From: Dechloromonas sp. A34
GTDB lineage: Bacteria > Pseudomonadota > Gammaproteobacteria > Burkholderiales > Rhodocyclaceae
Assembly (NCBI RefSeq): GCF_026261605.1
Contig: NZ_CP102486.1
Span: forward strand, 372,001-436,000
Length of the DNA: 64,000 nt
Direction of reading: 5' to 3'
Part shown: positions 45,973 through 55,899 of the stretch, piece after piece
How the letters are laid out: the number at the start of each line of letters is the position of its first letter
Position numbering within the stretch: the first letter of the stretch is position 1
Notes under the pieces: model-generated
Told to the model about the DNA's origin: nothing
The model's database searches: none
The model's input: only the letters and a program-made list of their open reading frames with translations
Position numbers and translations under genes: made by a program

Positions 45973-46848
45973 TCAGCCTTTGCGCATTACGGTGTTCTTG
46001 AAGTCCTGGTACCACTGCCACATCCGCTCGCCGACCGGTCCGGGCTGGCCGGTGCCGACGAGGGCGCCGTCGAGGGTGGTGATGGCCAGGATTTCCTTGG
46101 TCGATGAGGTCATCCAGACCTCGTCGGCGGCGCGAAGTTCCCCTTCGCTGATTTCGCGAACCACCAGCGCCTGGCCATGCTGCTCGGCCAGTTCGAGAAT
46201 CACGTCGTACGTGATGCCGGGCAGCATCTGCTGGGTCTTGGGCGGGGCCAGCACGACGCCGTCCTTGACGACGAAGATGTTCGAGGCAGCCCCTTCTTTC
46301 AGAAAGCTGTCACGGATCAGCAAGGCTTCGGCGCAGCCTTCTTCCACCGCTTGCTGGCGAGCCAGGACATTGGCCAGCAGCGAGATGACCTTGAGGTCGC
46401 AGCGCGCCCAACGCTGGTCGGCGACGGTGATGGCGGCGACGCCCCGGGCCCGGACGTCGGCCGGCGTGGTCACCAATGGCGAGGCGAAGGCGAGGCTGGT
46501 CGGGGTGACCGAGGCCGGCGGGAAGGCGTGGTCGCGCTTGTCGTCGGCGCCGCGCGTGACTTGCAGGTAGATCGACTGATCTTCCCAGGGTGCTGCCGCG
46601 ATCAGTTTCTCGACGACGGCTTTCCAGTCGCCAAGGGAGAGCGGGTTGGCCAGGCGGATGCCGGCCAGGGTCGCCTCCAGTCGCCGCAGATGTTCCTCGA
46701 TCCGGAACGGCTGCCGGGAATAGACCGGAATGACTTCATAGACCCCGTCGCCATAGAGAAAACCCCGGTCGAGCGGCGAAATGCCGGCCTCGGCCAGCGG
46801 CAGGAACTGGCCGTTCAGATAAACGGGATCGGCGACGAATGGGGTCAT
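45973..46848 (-). CDS. D-amino acid/branched-chain-type aminotransferase (fold type IV)
   Basis: 291 residues. The PLP-Lys is in CDLKVISLLANVLARQQA, the substrate loop is RGFLYGDGVYEV, and the C-terminal anchor is MTSSTKEILAIT. This matches D-alanine aminotransferase-like proteins, which exchange D-Ala and D-Glu. Beside a D-Ala carboxypeptidase, it could use the D-Ala released from peptidoglycan; that is inference. Start overlaps nothing and lies 5 nt after the PBP stop. Confidence 0.88.
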   Translation of the reverse strand: MTPFVADPVYLNGQFLPLAEAGISPLDRGFLYGDGVYEVIPVYSRQPFRIEEHLRRLEATLAGIRLANPLSLGDWKAVVEKLIAAAPWEDQSIYLQVTRGADDKRDHAFPPASVTPTSLAFASPLVTTPADVRARGVAAITVADQRWARCDLKVISLLANVLARQQAVEEGCAEALLIRDSFLKEGAASNIFVVKDGVVLAPPKTQQMLPGITYDVILELAEQHGQALVVREISEGELRAADEVWMTSSTKEILAITTLDGALVGTGQPGPVGERMWQWYQDFKNTVMRKG

Positions 46849-46853
46849 CAGTC

Positions 46854-47993
46854 TCAGTTGAACCAGAGTTTCACGGAATCGACGGTACGTCCGAAGATGC
46901 CGGCGAGCGGCACATTTTCAAGAGCGGCAACCGGATATTCGCTGTAAACCTTGCCGTCGATGCTGACTTTCACAATGCCGACTTTCTGGCCGGCCTGAAC
47001 CGGCGCCATCAACGGTTGCTGCGCGATGAACTGGGCCTGGATCTTGTCAGCGTAGCCTTTCGGCACGGCAATGATCAGGTCAGCGTTGAAGCCGGCCTTG
47101 ACTTGGCTCTGCGCGCCCTTCCAGACGCGCAAGGTCGAAACGGCCTGCTCCTTGGTATACAGCGAGACGGCATCGTAGGACAGGAAGCCCCAGTTGAGCA
47201 GCTTCAGCGATTCGGTGGCGCGGGCGGAATCCGAACTGGTGCCGAGCACCACCGAGAGCAGGCGGCGTTTGTCGCGCATGGCCGAGGAGATCAGGCAATA
47301 GCCGGCGGCCTCGGTGTGGCCGGTCTTCACGCCATCGACCGTGGGGTCGATCCAGAGCAGGCGGTTGCGGTTGGGCTGGGTGATGTTGTTGTAGCGGAAT
47401 TCCTTCATCGAGTAGTACTTCTTGTAGTCCTCGGGGAAGTCGCGGATCAGCGCACTGGCCAGGATCGAGAGGTCACGTGCCGTGGTGTAGTGCTGCTGGT
47501 CGGGCAGGCCGGTGGAGTTCATGAAGTGGCTGTTTTTCATACCCAGGCGTTGGGCTTCGCGGTTCATCATCTGCGCGAAGTTTTCCTCGCTGCCGGCGAT
47601 GCCCTCGGCCAGCGTGACGCAGGCGTCATTGCCGGACTGGACGATCATGCCCTTGATCAGGTCTTCGACCGGAACCTGGGTGTCGACCCGGACGAACATC
47701 TTGGAGCCGCCGGTCTTCCAGGCTTTTTGCGAGACGGGCAGGGACTGGTTGAGGGCGATGGTCTTCTGGCGGATGGCCGAGAAGGTCAGGTAGGCGGTCA
47801 TCAGCTTGGTCAGCGAGGCCGGTTCCAGGCGCTCGTCCGGCTTTTCGGCGCTGAGCACCTGGCCGGAGCCGATTTCGAGCAGCAGCCACGATTTGGCGGC
47901 CAGTGACGGGGGAACGGGCAACTGCTGGGCAAGGGCCTGAGCGGCGAAAAAGTGGCTCACGGCAAAGAGGAAAATCAGGCGAAACAGCGACAT
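46854..47993 (-). CDS. D-alanyl-D-alanine carboxypeptidase (PBP5/6 type)
   Basis: 379 residues from ATG 47993 with a signal peptide (ending AQALA-QQ). The three active-site motifs are present: SLTK, SGN and KTGH. A C-terminal PBP5-type beta domain follows, and the last helix (GIFGRTVDSVKLWFN) is the amphipathic membrane anchor. It trims the terminal D-Ala from peptidoglycan stem peptides. First gene of the operon with the aminotransferase, DUF493, lipB and lipA. Confidence 0.93.
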   Translation of the reverse strand: MSLFRLIFLFAVSHFFAAQALAQQLPVPPSLAAKSWLLLEIGSGQVLSAEKPDERLEPASLTKLMTAYLTFSAIRQKTIALNQSLPVSQKAWKTGGSKMFVRVDTQVPVEDLIKGMIVQSGNDACVTLAEGIAGSEENFAQMMNREAQRLGMKNSHFMNSTGLPDQQHYTTARDLSILASALIRDFPEDYKKYYSMKEFRYNNITQPNRNRLLWIDPTVDGVKTGHTEAAGYCLISSAMRDKRRLLSVVLGTSSDSARATESLKLLNWGFLSYDAVSLYTKEQAVSTLRVWKGAQSQVKAGFNADLIIAVPKGYADKIQAQFIAQQPLMAPVQAGQKVGIVKVSIDGKVYSEYPVAALENVPLAGIFGRTVDSVKLWFN

Positions 47994-48028
47994 GGAATTT
48001 TTGCTTTGGAATGCGTTGGGGGGTGAAA

Positions 48029-48937
48029 TTATACCCCCGGCTCGCTGGCACCCTGGGGCTCCGTGGCGCAAAGGACCTCGATGGCCGGGTGGCGAATGCG
48101 CCGTTCGTTGGAGATGGCGTAGATCTGTTCGCTGACGCCGCTCATCGGGCCCAGGGGCTGGGCATTGAGCTGGCTGGCGATCTGGTCGGCCAGGGCCAGC
48201 GGGGCGGGAAAAATGCCAAGCCCCCCACGGCCGAAGGTGTTGAGCAAGGCACTGTCCTCGAATTCGCCGACGATTTTCGGGCGAACACCGGTACTTTCCA
48301 GCCAGCGGTCGATCCGGTTGCGTAGCGCGTTGTGCCGGGTCGGGAGCAGTAGCGGGGCGCCATCCAGGCTTTTCGGAAATTCCTTGCTGTAGCGGGCGAC
48401 CAGTTGTGGCGCGGCGAACAGGCCGGTGGCGAAATCGCCCAGCCGCGAGCTGAATACCTTCAGGTTGCCGCCGACCGGTGCTGCACGGTCGGTCAGCACG
48501 ACATCGAGGTGGTGTAACGCAAGGTCGGCGAGCAGGGTTTCGAACTCACCCTCGTCGCAAATCAGCCGGACATCGGCTGGCATCTCGGTGACTTTCGAGA
48601 GCAGACGATAGGCGAGCAGCTTGGGAATGCCGTCGGAGATGCCGGCACGCAGCCGCAGGGTCGATTCGCTATCGCTGCTCTGTACGGCATCGACCAGAGC
48701 GTCTCCCAACTGGAAGATCTGGTCGGCGTAACCGAGCGCCACCCGCCCGGCTTCGCTCAAGACCAGCCCCCGCCCCTGGCTGTTGAACAAGGCCTTGCCG
48801 AGCTGGCGTTCAAGGACGGAGAGTTGGCCGCTGATTGTCTGCACGGCAACGCCAAGGCGTTCGGCGGCGCGCGTAATGCTGCCTTCCTGGGCGACAACCC
48901 AGAAGTAGTGGAGATGCTTGTAATTGAGTGGTGTCAT
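48029..48937 (-). CDS. LysR-family regulator, NhaR-like
   Basis: 302 residues. The N-terminal winged helix starts NYKHLHYFWVVAQEGSITRAAERLGVAVQTISGQL, split by typical LysR helices, and this HLHYFW opening is the NhaR style. The effector domain continues to the end. I choose ATG 48937; a TTG at 48970 would add 11 residues. No Na+/H+ antiporter lies nearby, and it faces away from htpX, so its target is unknown; the divergent htpX is one candidate. Confidence 0.85.
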   Translation of the reverse strand: MTPLNYKHLHYFWVVAQEGSITRAAERLGVAVQTISGQLSVLERQLGKALFNSQGRGLVLSEAGRVALGYADQIFQLGDALVDAVQSSDSESTLRLRAGISDGIPKLLAYRLLSKVTEMPADVRLICDEGEFETLLADLALHHLDVVLTDRAAPVGGNLKVFSSRLGDFATGLFAAPQLVARYSKEFPKSLDGAPLLLPTRHNALRNRIDRWLESTGVRPKIVGEFEDSALLNTFGRGGLGIFPAPLALADQIASQLNAQPLGPMSGVSEQIYAISNERRIRHPAIEVLCATEPQGASEPGV

Positions 48938-49043
48938 TTGTTCAGCAGAAAAAACCGAATGATTATTCAATTTTCCTACGGTTTTTCGGGTTTGTGCAAT
49001 GCAATACCATGACGCCCGTTTTCTTCATTCAATGGAGTTCGCC

Positions 49044-49922
49044 ATGAAACGCGTTTTACTCTTCCTTGCTACCAACCTGGCCGTCATGCTGGTCCTCAGT
49101 GTGGTCACCAGCCTGCTCGGCGTCAATAAATTCCTTACCGCCAACGGTCTCAACCTTGGCATGCTGCTCGCCTTCTCGGCGGTGATCGGCTTCGGCGGCT
49201 CCTTCATTTCGCTGCTGATGTCGAAGACCATGGCCAAGTGGAGCACCGGGGCGCGTGTCATCGAATCGCCGAGCAGTTCGACCGAAGTCTGGCTACTCGA
49301 TACCGTCGCCCGTCTGGCCGAGCGCGCCCAGTTGCCGATGCCGGAAGTGGCGATCTACGACGGCGAGCCGAACGCCTTCGCTACCGGGGCGAGCAAGAAC
49401 AGCTCGCTGGTCGCGGTGTCCACCGGCCTGCTGCAAAGCATGACGCGCGAGGAAGCCGAGGCCGTGCTGGCGCACGAGGTTGCTCACATCGCCAACGGCG
49501 ACATGGTGACCCTGACCCTGATCCAGGGTGTGGTCAATACTTTCGTGATCTTCCTGTCGCGGGTCGTCGGCTACCTGGTCGATTCCTTCCTGCGCCGCAA
49601 CGATCAGGAAAGCAGTGGCCCGGGCATTGGCTACATGGTGACCAGCTTCATCTGCGAAATTGTCTTCGGCATCCTGGCTAGCATCATCGTTGCTTGGTTC
49701 TCTCGCCGTCGCGAGTTCCGCGCCGATGCCGGCGCCGCCCAACTGATGCGTTCGCCGTTGCCGATGCAGAACGCGCTGCGTCGTCTGGGCAGCCTGCATA
49801 CCGAGCCGCTGCCGCAAAGCATGGCGGCCTCCGGCATTGCCGGCGGCCAGGGCTGGATGGCCTTGTTCTCGACCCACCCGCCGCTCGAAGAGCGGATTGC
49901 CGCGCTTGACCAGGCGCGATGA
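49044..49922 (+). CDS. htpX: Membrane zinc metalloprotease HtpX
   Basis: 292 residues. Four membrane helices: two N-terminal, two after the active site. The zinc site is HEVAH at 144-148, with the third ligand in the [12 protein letters not shown] region. It degrades misfolded membrane proteins. The start ATG 49044 has GGAG upstream. The outer-membrane gene of the metal pump follows 12-36 nt later, so cotranscription is likely. Confidence 0.95.
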   Translation: MKRVLLFLATNLAVMLVLSVVTSLLGVNKFLTANGLNLGMLLAFSAVIGFGGSFISLLMSKTMAKWSTGARVIESPSSSTEVWLLDTVARLAERAQLPMPEVAIYDGEPNAFATGASKNSSLVAVSTGLLQSMTREEAEAVLAHEVAHIANGDMVTLTLIQGVVNTFVIFLSRVVGYLVDSFLRRNDQESSGPGIGYMVTSFICEIVFGILASIIVAWFSRRREFRADAGAAQLMRSPLPMQNALRRLGSLHTEPLPQSMAASGIAGGQGWMALFSTHPPLEERIAALDQAR

Positions 49923-49958
49923 GCGACGCGTGGCATGGGGTTTGCTGAACGACAACTT

Positions 49959-51197
49959 ATGATGCATTGCACAAAAATTATCACGCTGGCTTGCGGCTTG
50001 AGCGCCACGCTGGCGTTTGCTGAACCGACCTACGACCTGGCCGGGCTGGAAACGCTGGCCATGGCGTCCAGCCGCTCGGTGCTGGCGGCACGCGACCAGA
50101 TCACGGCGGCGCGCCATGCGCTCGATAGCGCGGCTGCCTTTCCCAATCCCGAATTGGAGTATTTGAGCGGTACGGCGCGCGGGCGCAATCCCGGTGCCGC
50201 GACCGGCGATGCGCGCAGCCTGGCGCTGACCCAGCCGCTCGACATGCCGTGGCGGCGGACTGCCCGGATCGGTAGTGCCGAGGCCGGGCTGGAGGCGACG
50301 ACGGCAACCGTTCGCGCTTTCGAGGCCGACCTCCTGGCCCGCCTGCGCAGCCGCTATTTCGAGGTGCTGCGCCGTGAGGCGGAGGTGAAGAACGCTCGTG
50401 AAGACGTTGCCTTGGTCGAGAGTGTGCGCTCACGTATCGCATTGCGGGTCGAAACCGGTGACGCTGCCCGTTTCGAACTGATCAAGGCCGATGCGGAGTT
50501 GCTCAACGCCCAGAAAACGGCGCAGGCGGCGGGTTTTCGCGTCGAACAAGCGCGCTCCCAACTGCGTCAGGCGGTCGGTAATGCGTTACCCGCCGAATTC
50601 GCACTGACCGGCCGTCTCGGCCAGGTGCCGGAGGTGCCGCCGCTGGCCAGTCTAAGCCAGCAAGTGGGTCAAATGAGCCCGGACTTGGTGCGCGCCCGCG
50701 CCGAAACGGTGCGGGCTCAACGCCAGCTCGATCTCGAAAGGGCGCAGCGCTGGCCGAGTGTAGCGCTCAAGGCAAGCATTGATGAGGATCCGGATGTTCG
50801 TGCCTCGAAGCTCGGCGTCGTCGTTTCGATTCCGCTCTGGGATCGCCGGCGCGGCCCGGTTGGTGAAGCGGCAGCGCAGCTGGCACGGGCCCGCAATGAA
50901 CTGGCCGCCCAGGAGTTCTCGCTCGGCCAGACCCTGGAAGTCGCCTACCAACAGTACGAAATTGCCGAGGCCATGGTGACCGCGCTCGAATCGGGCATCG
51001 TCAAGCAGGCGGAGTCGGCGCTGAAAGTGGCGGAGGCCGCCTATCGCTTCGGCGAGCGCGGCTTCCTCGACGTGCTCGATGCCCAGCGCGTGTATCGGGC
51101 GGCACGTGCGGAACTGATTGCCGCCCGCTATGAACTGGCCACGGCCTGGGTGGATATCGAAAGACTACGGGCGACCCCCGGTGGAACAAAAGAATGA
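49959..51197 (+). CDS. TolC-family outer-membrane factor (CzcC-like)
   Basis: About 412 residues. A signal peptide is visible (likely cut after AFA-EP). The two OEP repeats are rich in coiled coil and end in the family's AYRFGERGFLDVLDAQRVYRAARAELI. It forms the outer-membrane channel of the pump. ATGs at 49935, 49959 and 49962 all lack a clear Shine-Dalgarno site, so the start is uncertain. It overlaps the adaptor gene by 4 nt. Confidence 0.85.
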   Translation: MMHCTKIITLACGLSATLAFAEPTYDLAGLETLAMASSRSVLAARDQITAARHALDSAAAFPNPELEYLSGTARGRNPGAATGDARSLALTQPLDMPWRRTARIGSAEAGLEATTATVRAFEADLLARLRSRYFEVLRREAEVKNAREDVALVESVRSRIALRVETGDAARFELIKADAELLNAQKTAQAAGFRVEQARSQLRQAVGNALPAEFALTGRLGQVPEVPPLASLSQQVGQMSPDLVRARAETVRAQRQLDLERAQRWPSVALKASIDEDPDVRASKLGVVVSIPLWDRRRGPVGEAAAQLARARNELAAQEFSLGQTLEVAYQQYEIAEAMVTALESGIVKQAESALKVAEAAYRFGERGFLDVLDAQRVYRAARAELIAARYELATAWVDIERLRATPGGTKE

Positions 51198-52333
51198 AAA
51201 AAACTCTGATCATGATTCTGGCCGCAGCCCTGCTGGCCGGGTGCAACAAGGACGATAGCAAAGCCGCGGCCCCGCAAGTCGCCGATCCGGCCCTGGTGAC
51301 CCCGGCCCCCGAGTTGCTGGCCCAACTCAAGCTGGCCGAAGTCAGCAGCCAGCCGATTGGTGAGACCTTGCGTGTCGCCGGCCATATCGATTTCGACGAG
51401 CAGCGTCTGGCCCGTATCGGGGCGACCGTTACCGGCCGCGTCACCCAGATCGACGCCCTGCTCGGCAAGGAAGTGCAAAAGGGCGAAGTGCTGGCCCGTC
51501 TGAACAGCAGCGAGCTGTCCAGCCAGCAGCTGGTCTACCTCAAGGCGCGGGCGCAACTGGAGCTGAACCGGCGCAACGCCGAGCGGGCCAAGGCGCTGTT
51601 CGATGCTGACGTGATCGGCGCCGCCGAATTGCAGCGCCGCGAAAGCGAATACCAGATCTCGGTTGCCGAGACGCGGGCCGCGGCCGACCAGCTGCAATTG
51701 CTGGGTGTCAGCCCGACCGCGATCGATCGTCTGGGCCGACATGGCGCTGTCGATTCGGTGACCCCGGTCGTCGCGACACTCAGTGGCGTGGTCGTAGAGC
51801 GCAAGCTGGCCCAGGGCCAAGTCGTGCAGCCGGCCGATGCCCTGTTCGTCGTCGCCGACCTGTCGCGACTGTGGGCAGTGGCTCAGGTCCCGGAGCAACA
51901 GGTCAGCCAGGTCAAGGCCGGGCAATCGGTCAGTATCGAAGTGCCGGCGCTGGGTAATGAAAAATTGGTCGGCAAGCTGATCTACGTTGGTCAGACGATC
52001 AACCCGGAAACGCGGACCGTCCTCGTCCGCACCGAACTCGATAATCGCGATGGCCGCCTGAAACCCGCCATGCTGGCTTCGATGTTGATCGAGGCGAAGC
52101 CGGTCGAACGACTGGTTGTACCGGCTGGAGCCGTGGTTCGCGAAAACGATGAAGACCATGTCTTTGTCGCCGAGGGGGAGGGGGTCTTCCGTTTGCTCAA
52201 GGTCAAGCTCGGTGTCGAGCAGGGTGGCCAGCGTGTCGTGCTGTCCGGGCTCAAGGGCAAGGAAAAACTGGTCGTCGACGGCGCCTTTCATTTGAACAAC
52301 GAGCGTAACCGCAAGGAAATGGAGGGCGCGTGA
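51194..52333 (+). CDS. RND efflux periplasmic adaptor lipoprotein (CzcB-like)
   Basis: 379 residues. The lipobox is LLAGC17. The lipoyl halves (GATVTGRVTQIDALLGKEVQKGEVLARLNS...TPVVATLSGVVVERKLAQGQVV), a short hairpin and beta-barrel domains make it a typical adaptor. No His-rich metal-binding extension is visible. Both ends overlap the neighbours by 4 nt. Confidence 0.9.
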   Translation: MKKTLIMILAAALLAGCNKDDSKAAAPQVADPALVTPAPELLAQLKLAEVSSQPIGETLRVAGHIDFDEQRLARIGATVTGRVTQIDALLGKEVQKGEVLARLNSSELSSQQLVYLKARAQLELNRRNAERAKALFDADVIGAAELQRRESEYQISVAETRAAADQLQLLGVSPTAIDRLGRHGAVDSVTPVVATLSGVVVERKLAQGQVVQPADALFVVADLSRLWAVAQVPEQQVSQVKAGQSVSIEVPALGNEKLVGKLIYVGQTINPETRTVLVRTELDNRDGRLKPAMLASMLIEAKPVERLVVPAGAVVRENDEDHVFVAEGEGVFRLLKVKLGVEQGGQRVVLSGLKGKEKLVVDGAFHLNNERNRKEMEGA

Positions 52334-55300
52334 TCGAGTCACTGGTTCGTGCGGCGCTCAAGCAGCGCCTGATTGTCGCGGTGATTGCCACCGTCCTGCT
52401 CTTTTTCGGGTTGGATGCGGCGCGCAAGCTGTCGGTCGACGCTTTCCCGGATGTCACCAATATCCAGGTCCAGATTGCCACCGAAGCGCCGGGTCGTTCG
52501 CCGGAAGAGGTCGAGCGCTTCGCCACCGTGCCGCTCGAAGTGGCGATGACCGGCCTACCCGGGCTGGAGGAAATGCGCTCGCTGAACAAGCCGGGCCTCT
52601 CCCTGATCACGCTGGTTTTCAACGACAAGACCGATCTCTATTTCGCCCGGCAACTGGTGATGGAGCGTCTGCTCGAAGTCGGCTCGCGCATGCCGCAGGG
52701 CATTACGCCGGTGCTCGGGCCGGTTTCGAGCGGTTTGGGCGAGGTTTATCAATACACCCTGGAGCGCCCGGATGATGGCGATCGGGCGCTGACCGAGGAT
52801 GAACTGATGCAGCGGCGGACGGCCCAGGACTGGGTGGTACGGCCACTGTTGCGCTCGATTCCCGGGGTGGCCGAAATCAATTCGCAGGGCGGCTTTGCCA
52901 AGCAGTACCAGGTCCTGGTCAATCCGGACCGCCTGCGCCATTTCGGGGTCAGTATTGCCGATGTCTATCAGGCGGTCGGCCGCAATAACGCCAATGCCGG
53001 CGGCGGCGTTCTGCCGCAGTATGCAGAGCAATACCTGATTCGCGGCGTCGGCCTAGTCAAGGATCTCGACGACTTGCGCGCCATCGTGCTCAAGGAAAAG
53101 GACGGCGTACCGGTTTACGTGCGCGACGTCGCTGAAGTGAAGATCGGCCATGAAGTGCGCCAGGGGGCGGTGATCAAGAACGGTACGACCGAGGCGGTCG
53201 GTGGCGTCGTGATGATGATGACCGGCGGCAACGCCAAGGCGGTGGTCAGCAGGATCAAGGCGCGGGTCGATGAAATCAACGCCAAGGGCATGCTGCCCGA
53301 CGGCCTGAAAATCGTCGCCTATTACGACCGGTCGGAACTGGTTGATGCCGCCTTGTGGACGGTCACCAAGGTCTTGCTGGAAGGTGTCGTGCTGGTCATC
53401 GTCGTCCTTTTCCTGTTCCTCGGCGATGTCCGCTCCTCGCTGATCGTGGTCGCGACGCTGGTCCTGACGCCCCTTCTGACCTTCGTTGCCATGAACAAGC
53501 TGGGCATTTCCGCCAACCTGATGTCGCTGGGTGGCCTGGCCATCGCCATCGGCCTGATGGTCGACGGTTCGGTGGTGGTCGTCGAAAACGCCTTTCTGCA
53601 ACTCGGGCGCCATACCAAGTCCGGCGAGAGCCAGTTGCGGATCATCCTGCACGCCGTGGTCGAGGTTGCGACGCCGGTGATTTTCGGCGTCGGTATCATC
53701 ATCCTCGTCTTCCTGCCGCTGATGACCTTGCAGGGCATGGAAGGCAAGATGTTCGCACCGCTCGCCTACACGATCGCCATCGCGCTGGCCATTTCGCTGG
53801 TTCTCTCGCTGACCCTGACGCCGGTGATGTCCACCTACCTGCTGAAGCCGCCGGCCCACGATGGGGACCACGACACGCGCCTGATCGCCGCGATGAAGCA
53901 GCGCTATCTGAAGATGCTGCACTGGGCGCTGGGCAACGAGAAGAAAACCGTGATCGCGGCCGTCGGGGTCTTTCTGCTGACCGTCGGCACGCTGCCTTTT
54001 CTCGGTACCGCCTTCATTCCGGAGATGAAGGAGGGCTCCGTCGTGCCCGGTATCAACCGGGTGCCGAACATCTCCCTCGACGAGTCGATCAAGATGGAAA
54101 TGGAGGCCATGCGCCTGGTCATGCAGGTGCCGGGCGTCAAGTCGGCCGTTTCCGGGGTCGGTCGTGGCGAATCGCCGGCCGACCCGCAGGGATCGAACGA
54201 GTCGACCCCGATCGTCAGCCTGAAGCCGCGCAGCGAATGGCCGTCCGGCTGGAGCCAGGACGATATCCAGGATGCCATGCGCGAGAAGCTGAAGGCCTTG
54301 CCCGGCGTCCAGGTGGTGATGGCGCAGCCGATTTCCGACCGGGTCGACGAGATGGTGACCGGCGTGCGTTCGGATATCGCGGTCAAGGTCTTTGGCGATG
54401 ATCTCGATCAGTTGAAGAAGATCGCCGGTCAGGTCGGCAAGGTCGCGCAGGCCCTGGAAGGCGCGCAGGATTTGCGCATCGAGCGGATCAGCGGGCAGCA
54501 ATACCTGTCGCTCGAGATCGACCGGCAATCCATCGCCCGCCTCGGCCTCAATGTCTCGGATATCAACGATGTGCTGGAAACTGCCATCGGCGGCAAGGTG
54601 GCGACCGAGATTTTCGAGGGCGAGCGTCGCTTCCCTGGCGTCGTCCGACTGCCCGAGGCTTTTCGCAATAATGTCGAGGCGATCTCCAATGTGCTGATCA
54701 CCTCGCCGAACGGTGCCCAGGTACGCCTGACCGATGTCGCGAAAATTCGCATCATGGATGGTCCGGCGCAGATCTCGCGCGAACTCGGCAAGCGCCGTAT
54801 CGTGATCGGGGTCAACGTCAAGGATCGGGACCTCGGCAGCTTCGTGGCCGAGTTGCAGCAGAAAGTCGAGGCGCAGATCAAGTTGCCGGAGGGCTATTAC
54901 CTGGAGTGGGGCGGTCAGTTCCAAAACATGGAGCGGGCCTTGGGGCACTTGACGGTGATCATCCCGATCACGATCGCGGCGATCTTCTTCCTGCTTTTCC
55001 TGCTTTTCAATTCGCTGCGCTATGCGACGCTGATCATTACCGTGCTGCCCTTTGCATCGATCGGCGGCATCATCGGGCTCTTCATTTCCGGGGAATATCT
55101 TTCGGTGCCGGCTTCGGTGGGCTTTATCGCGCTGTGGGGGATCGCCGTGTTGAATGGGGTCGTGCTGGTATCCTATATTCGTGGCTTGCGCGAAGACGGG
55201 CGCACCGTACAGGAGGCCGTGATCGAAGGGGCAACCCTGCGTTTCCGGCCGGTGATGATGACGGCAACCGTCGCCATGCTCGGCTTGATCCCCTTTCTGT

Positions 55301-55440
55301 TCTCGGATGGGCCGGGCTCGGAAGTGCAGCGCCCGCTGGCGATCGTCGTGATCGGCGGCCTGATCACCTGCACCCTGCTGACGCTGCTGGTCTTGCCGAC
55401 CATTTATCGCTGGTTTGACGAGGAGAAAGTGGAAGCATGA
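52330..55440 (+). CDS. Heavy-metal RND efflux pump (CzcA family)
   Basis: 1036 residues, twelve membrane helices and two periplasmic pore loops. The proton-relay helix TM4 reads AIGLMVDGSVVVVEN with Asp412 and Glu419. CzcA has DFG in place of AIG, so its first Asp (D402 in CzcA) is Ala406 here; this points to an HME subclass other than canonical Co/Zn/Cd CzcA. Start is GTG 52330, overlapping the adaptor stop. It exports metal cations from cytoplasm or periplasm. Metal specificity is not decided by sequence. Confidence 0.93.
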   Translation: MIESLVRAALKQRLIVAVIATVLLFFGLDAARKLSVDAFPDVTNIQVQIATEAPGRSPEEVERFATVPLEVAMTGLPGLEEMRSLNKPGLSLITLVFNDKTDLYFARQLVMERLLEVGSRMPQGITPVLGPVSSGLGEVYQYTLERPDDGDRALTEDELMQRRTAQDWVVRPLLRSIPGVAEINSQGGFAKQYQVLVNPDRLRHFGVSIADVYQAVGRNNANAGGGVLPQYAEQYLIRGVGLVKDLDDLRAIVLKEKDGVPVYVRDVAEVKIGHEVRQGAVIKNGTTEAVGGVVMMMTGGNAKAVVSRIKARVDEINAKGMLPDGLKIVAYYDRSELVDAALWTVTKVLLEGVVLVIVVLFLFLGDVRSSLIVVATLVLTPLLTFVAMNKLGISANLMSLGGLAIAIGLMVDGSVVVVENAFLQLGRHTKSGESQLRIILHAVVEVATPVIFGVGIIILVFLPLMTLQGMEGKMFAPLAYTIAIALAISLVLSLTLTPVMSTYLLKPPAHDGDHDTRLIAAMKQRYLKMLHWALGNEKKTVIAAVGVFLLTVGTLPFLGTAFIPEMKEGSVVPGINRVPNISLDESIKMEMEAMRLVMQVPGVKSAVSGVGRGESPADPQGSNESTPIVSLKPRSEWPSGWSQDDIQDAMREKLKALPGVQVVMAQPISDRVDEMVTGVRSDIAVKVFGDDLDQLKKIAGQVGKVAQALEGAQDLRIERISGQQYLSLEIDRQSIARLGLNVSDINDVLETAIGGKVATEIFEGERRFPGVVRLPEAFRNNVEAISNVLITSPNGAQVRLTDVAKIRIMDGPAQISRELGKRRIVIGVNVKDRDLGSFVAELQQKVEAQIKLPEGYYLEWGGQFQNMERALGHLTVIIPITIAAIFFLLFLLFNSLRYATLIITVLPFASIGGIIGLFISGEYLSVPASVGFIALWGIAVLNGVVLVSYIRGLREDGRTVQEAVIEGATLRFRPVMMTATVAMLGLIPFLFSDGPGSEVQRPLAIVVIGGLITCTLLTLLVLPTIYRWFDEEKVEA

Positions 55441-55772
55441 AAGAGATCAAGGCAGTCATTCGCCCCAACAAGCTCTCGGCATTGCGCGACGCGCTGGTCT
55501 CCCTGCCCGGGTTTCCCGGCATGACGGTGACCAAGGTCGACGGTTGCAGCGCCCCAACCCGCCATGTTGCGCGGCACACCATCAAGGACGAGCTGACCGA
55601 TTACACGGCCAAGGTGCGAGTCGAGATCGTCGCCCCGGACGATGTCGCCGAGGCCATTTTTCAGCGGATTACCGAGGTGGCAAAGACTGGCCATTACGGT
55701 GACGGCCTGGTCTGGATGACCGAACTGGAGAAAGCCGCTTTTATTTTCAAAAGCACGCCAGGTCCGGATTGA
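55437..55772 (+). CDS. PII-like protein of the metal-efflux-linked group (PII-NG)
   Basis: 111 residues. A PII fold is recognisable from MKEIKAVIRPNKLSALRDAL and from the B-loop TGHYGDG, near TGxxGDGKI of GlnB. The T-loop sequence APTRHVARHTIKDELT lacks the uridylylated Tyr51 and its surroundings, and the final strand WMTELEKAAFIF is changed. This fits the PII-NG group that was defined from its linkage to RND metal-efflux genes. Starts by a 4-nt overlap (ATGA) with czcA, so it is in the same operon and may regulate the pump. Confidence 0.85.
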   Translation: MKEIKAVIRPNKLSALRDALVSLPGFPGMTVTKVDGCSAPTRHVARHTIKDELTDYTAKVRVEIVAPDDVAEAIFQRITEVAKTGHYGDGLVWMTELEKAAFIFKSTPGPD

Positions 55773-55899
55773 GCGAGGGAATGGAGTTCTTCTATTACTT
55801 AAGTAAAGCGTGAGGGATTTCACGGCGGGAATTTGTCATTTTTCCTAGAATCGATACTTATAAGCTGTGTCATCTGGTACAGCGATTTGTCGAGGGTTC

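Noticed and set aside
53053..54948. A 631-codon minus-strand frame inside the RND pump gene
   Set aside because: Its composition is that of an antisense shadow (His/Asp/Gln-rich, no domain), opposite an intact CzcA-family protein.
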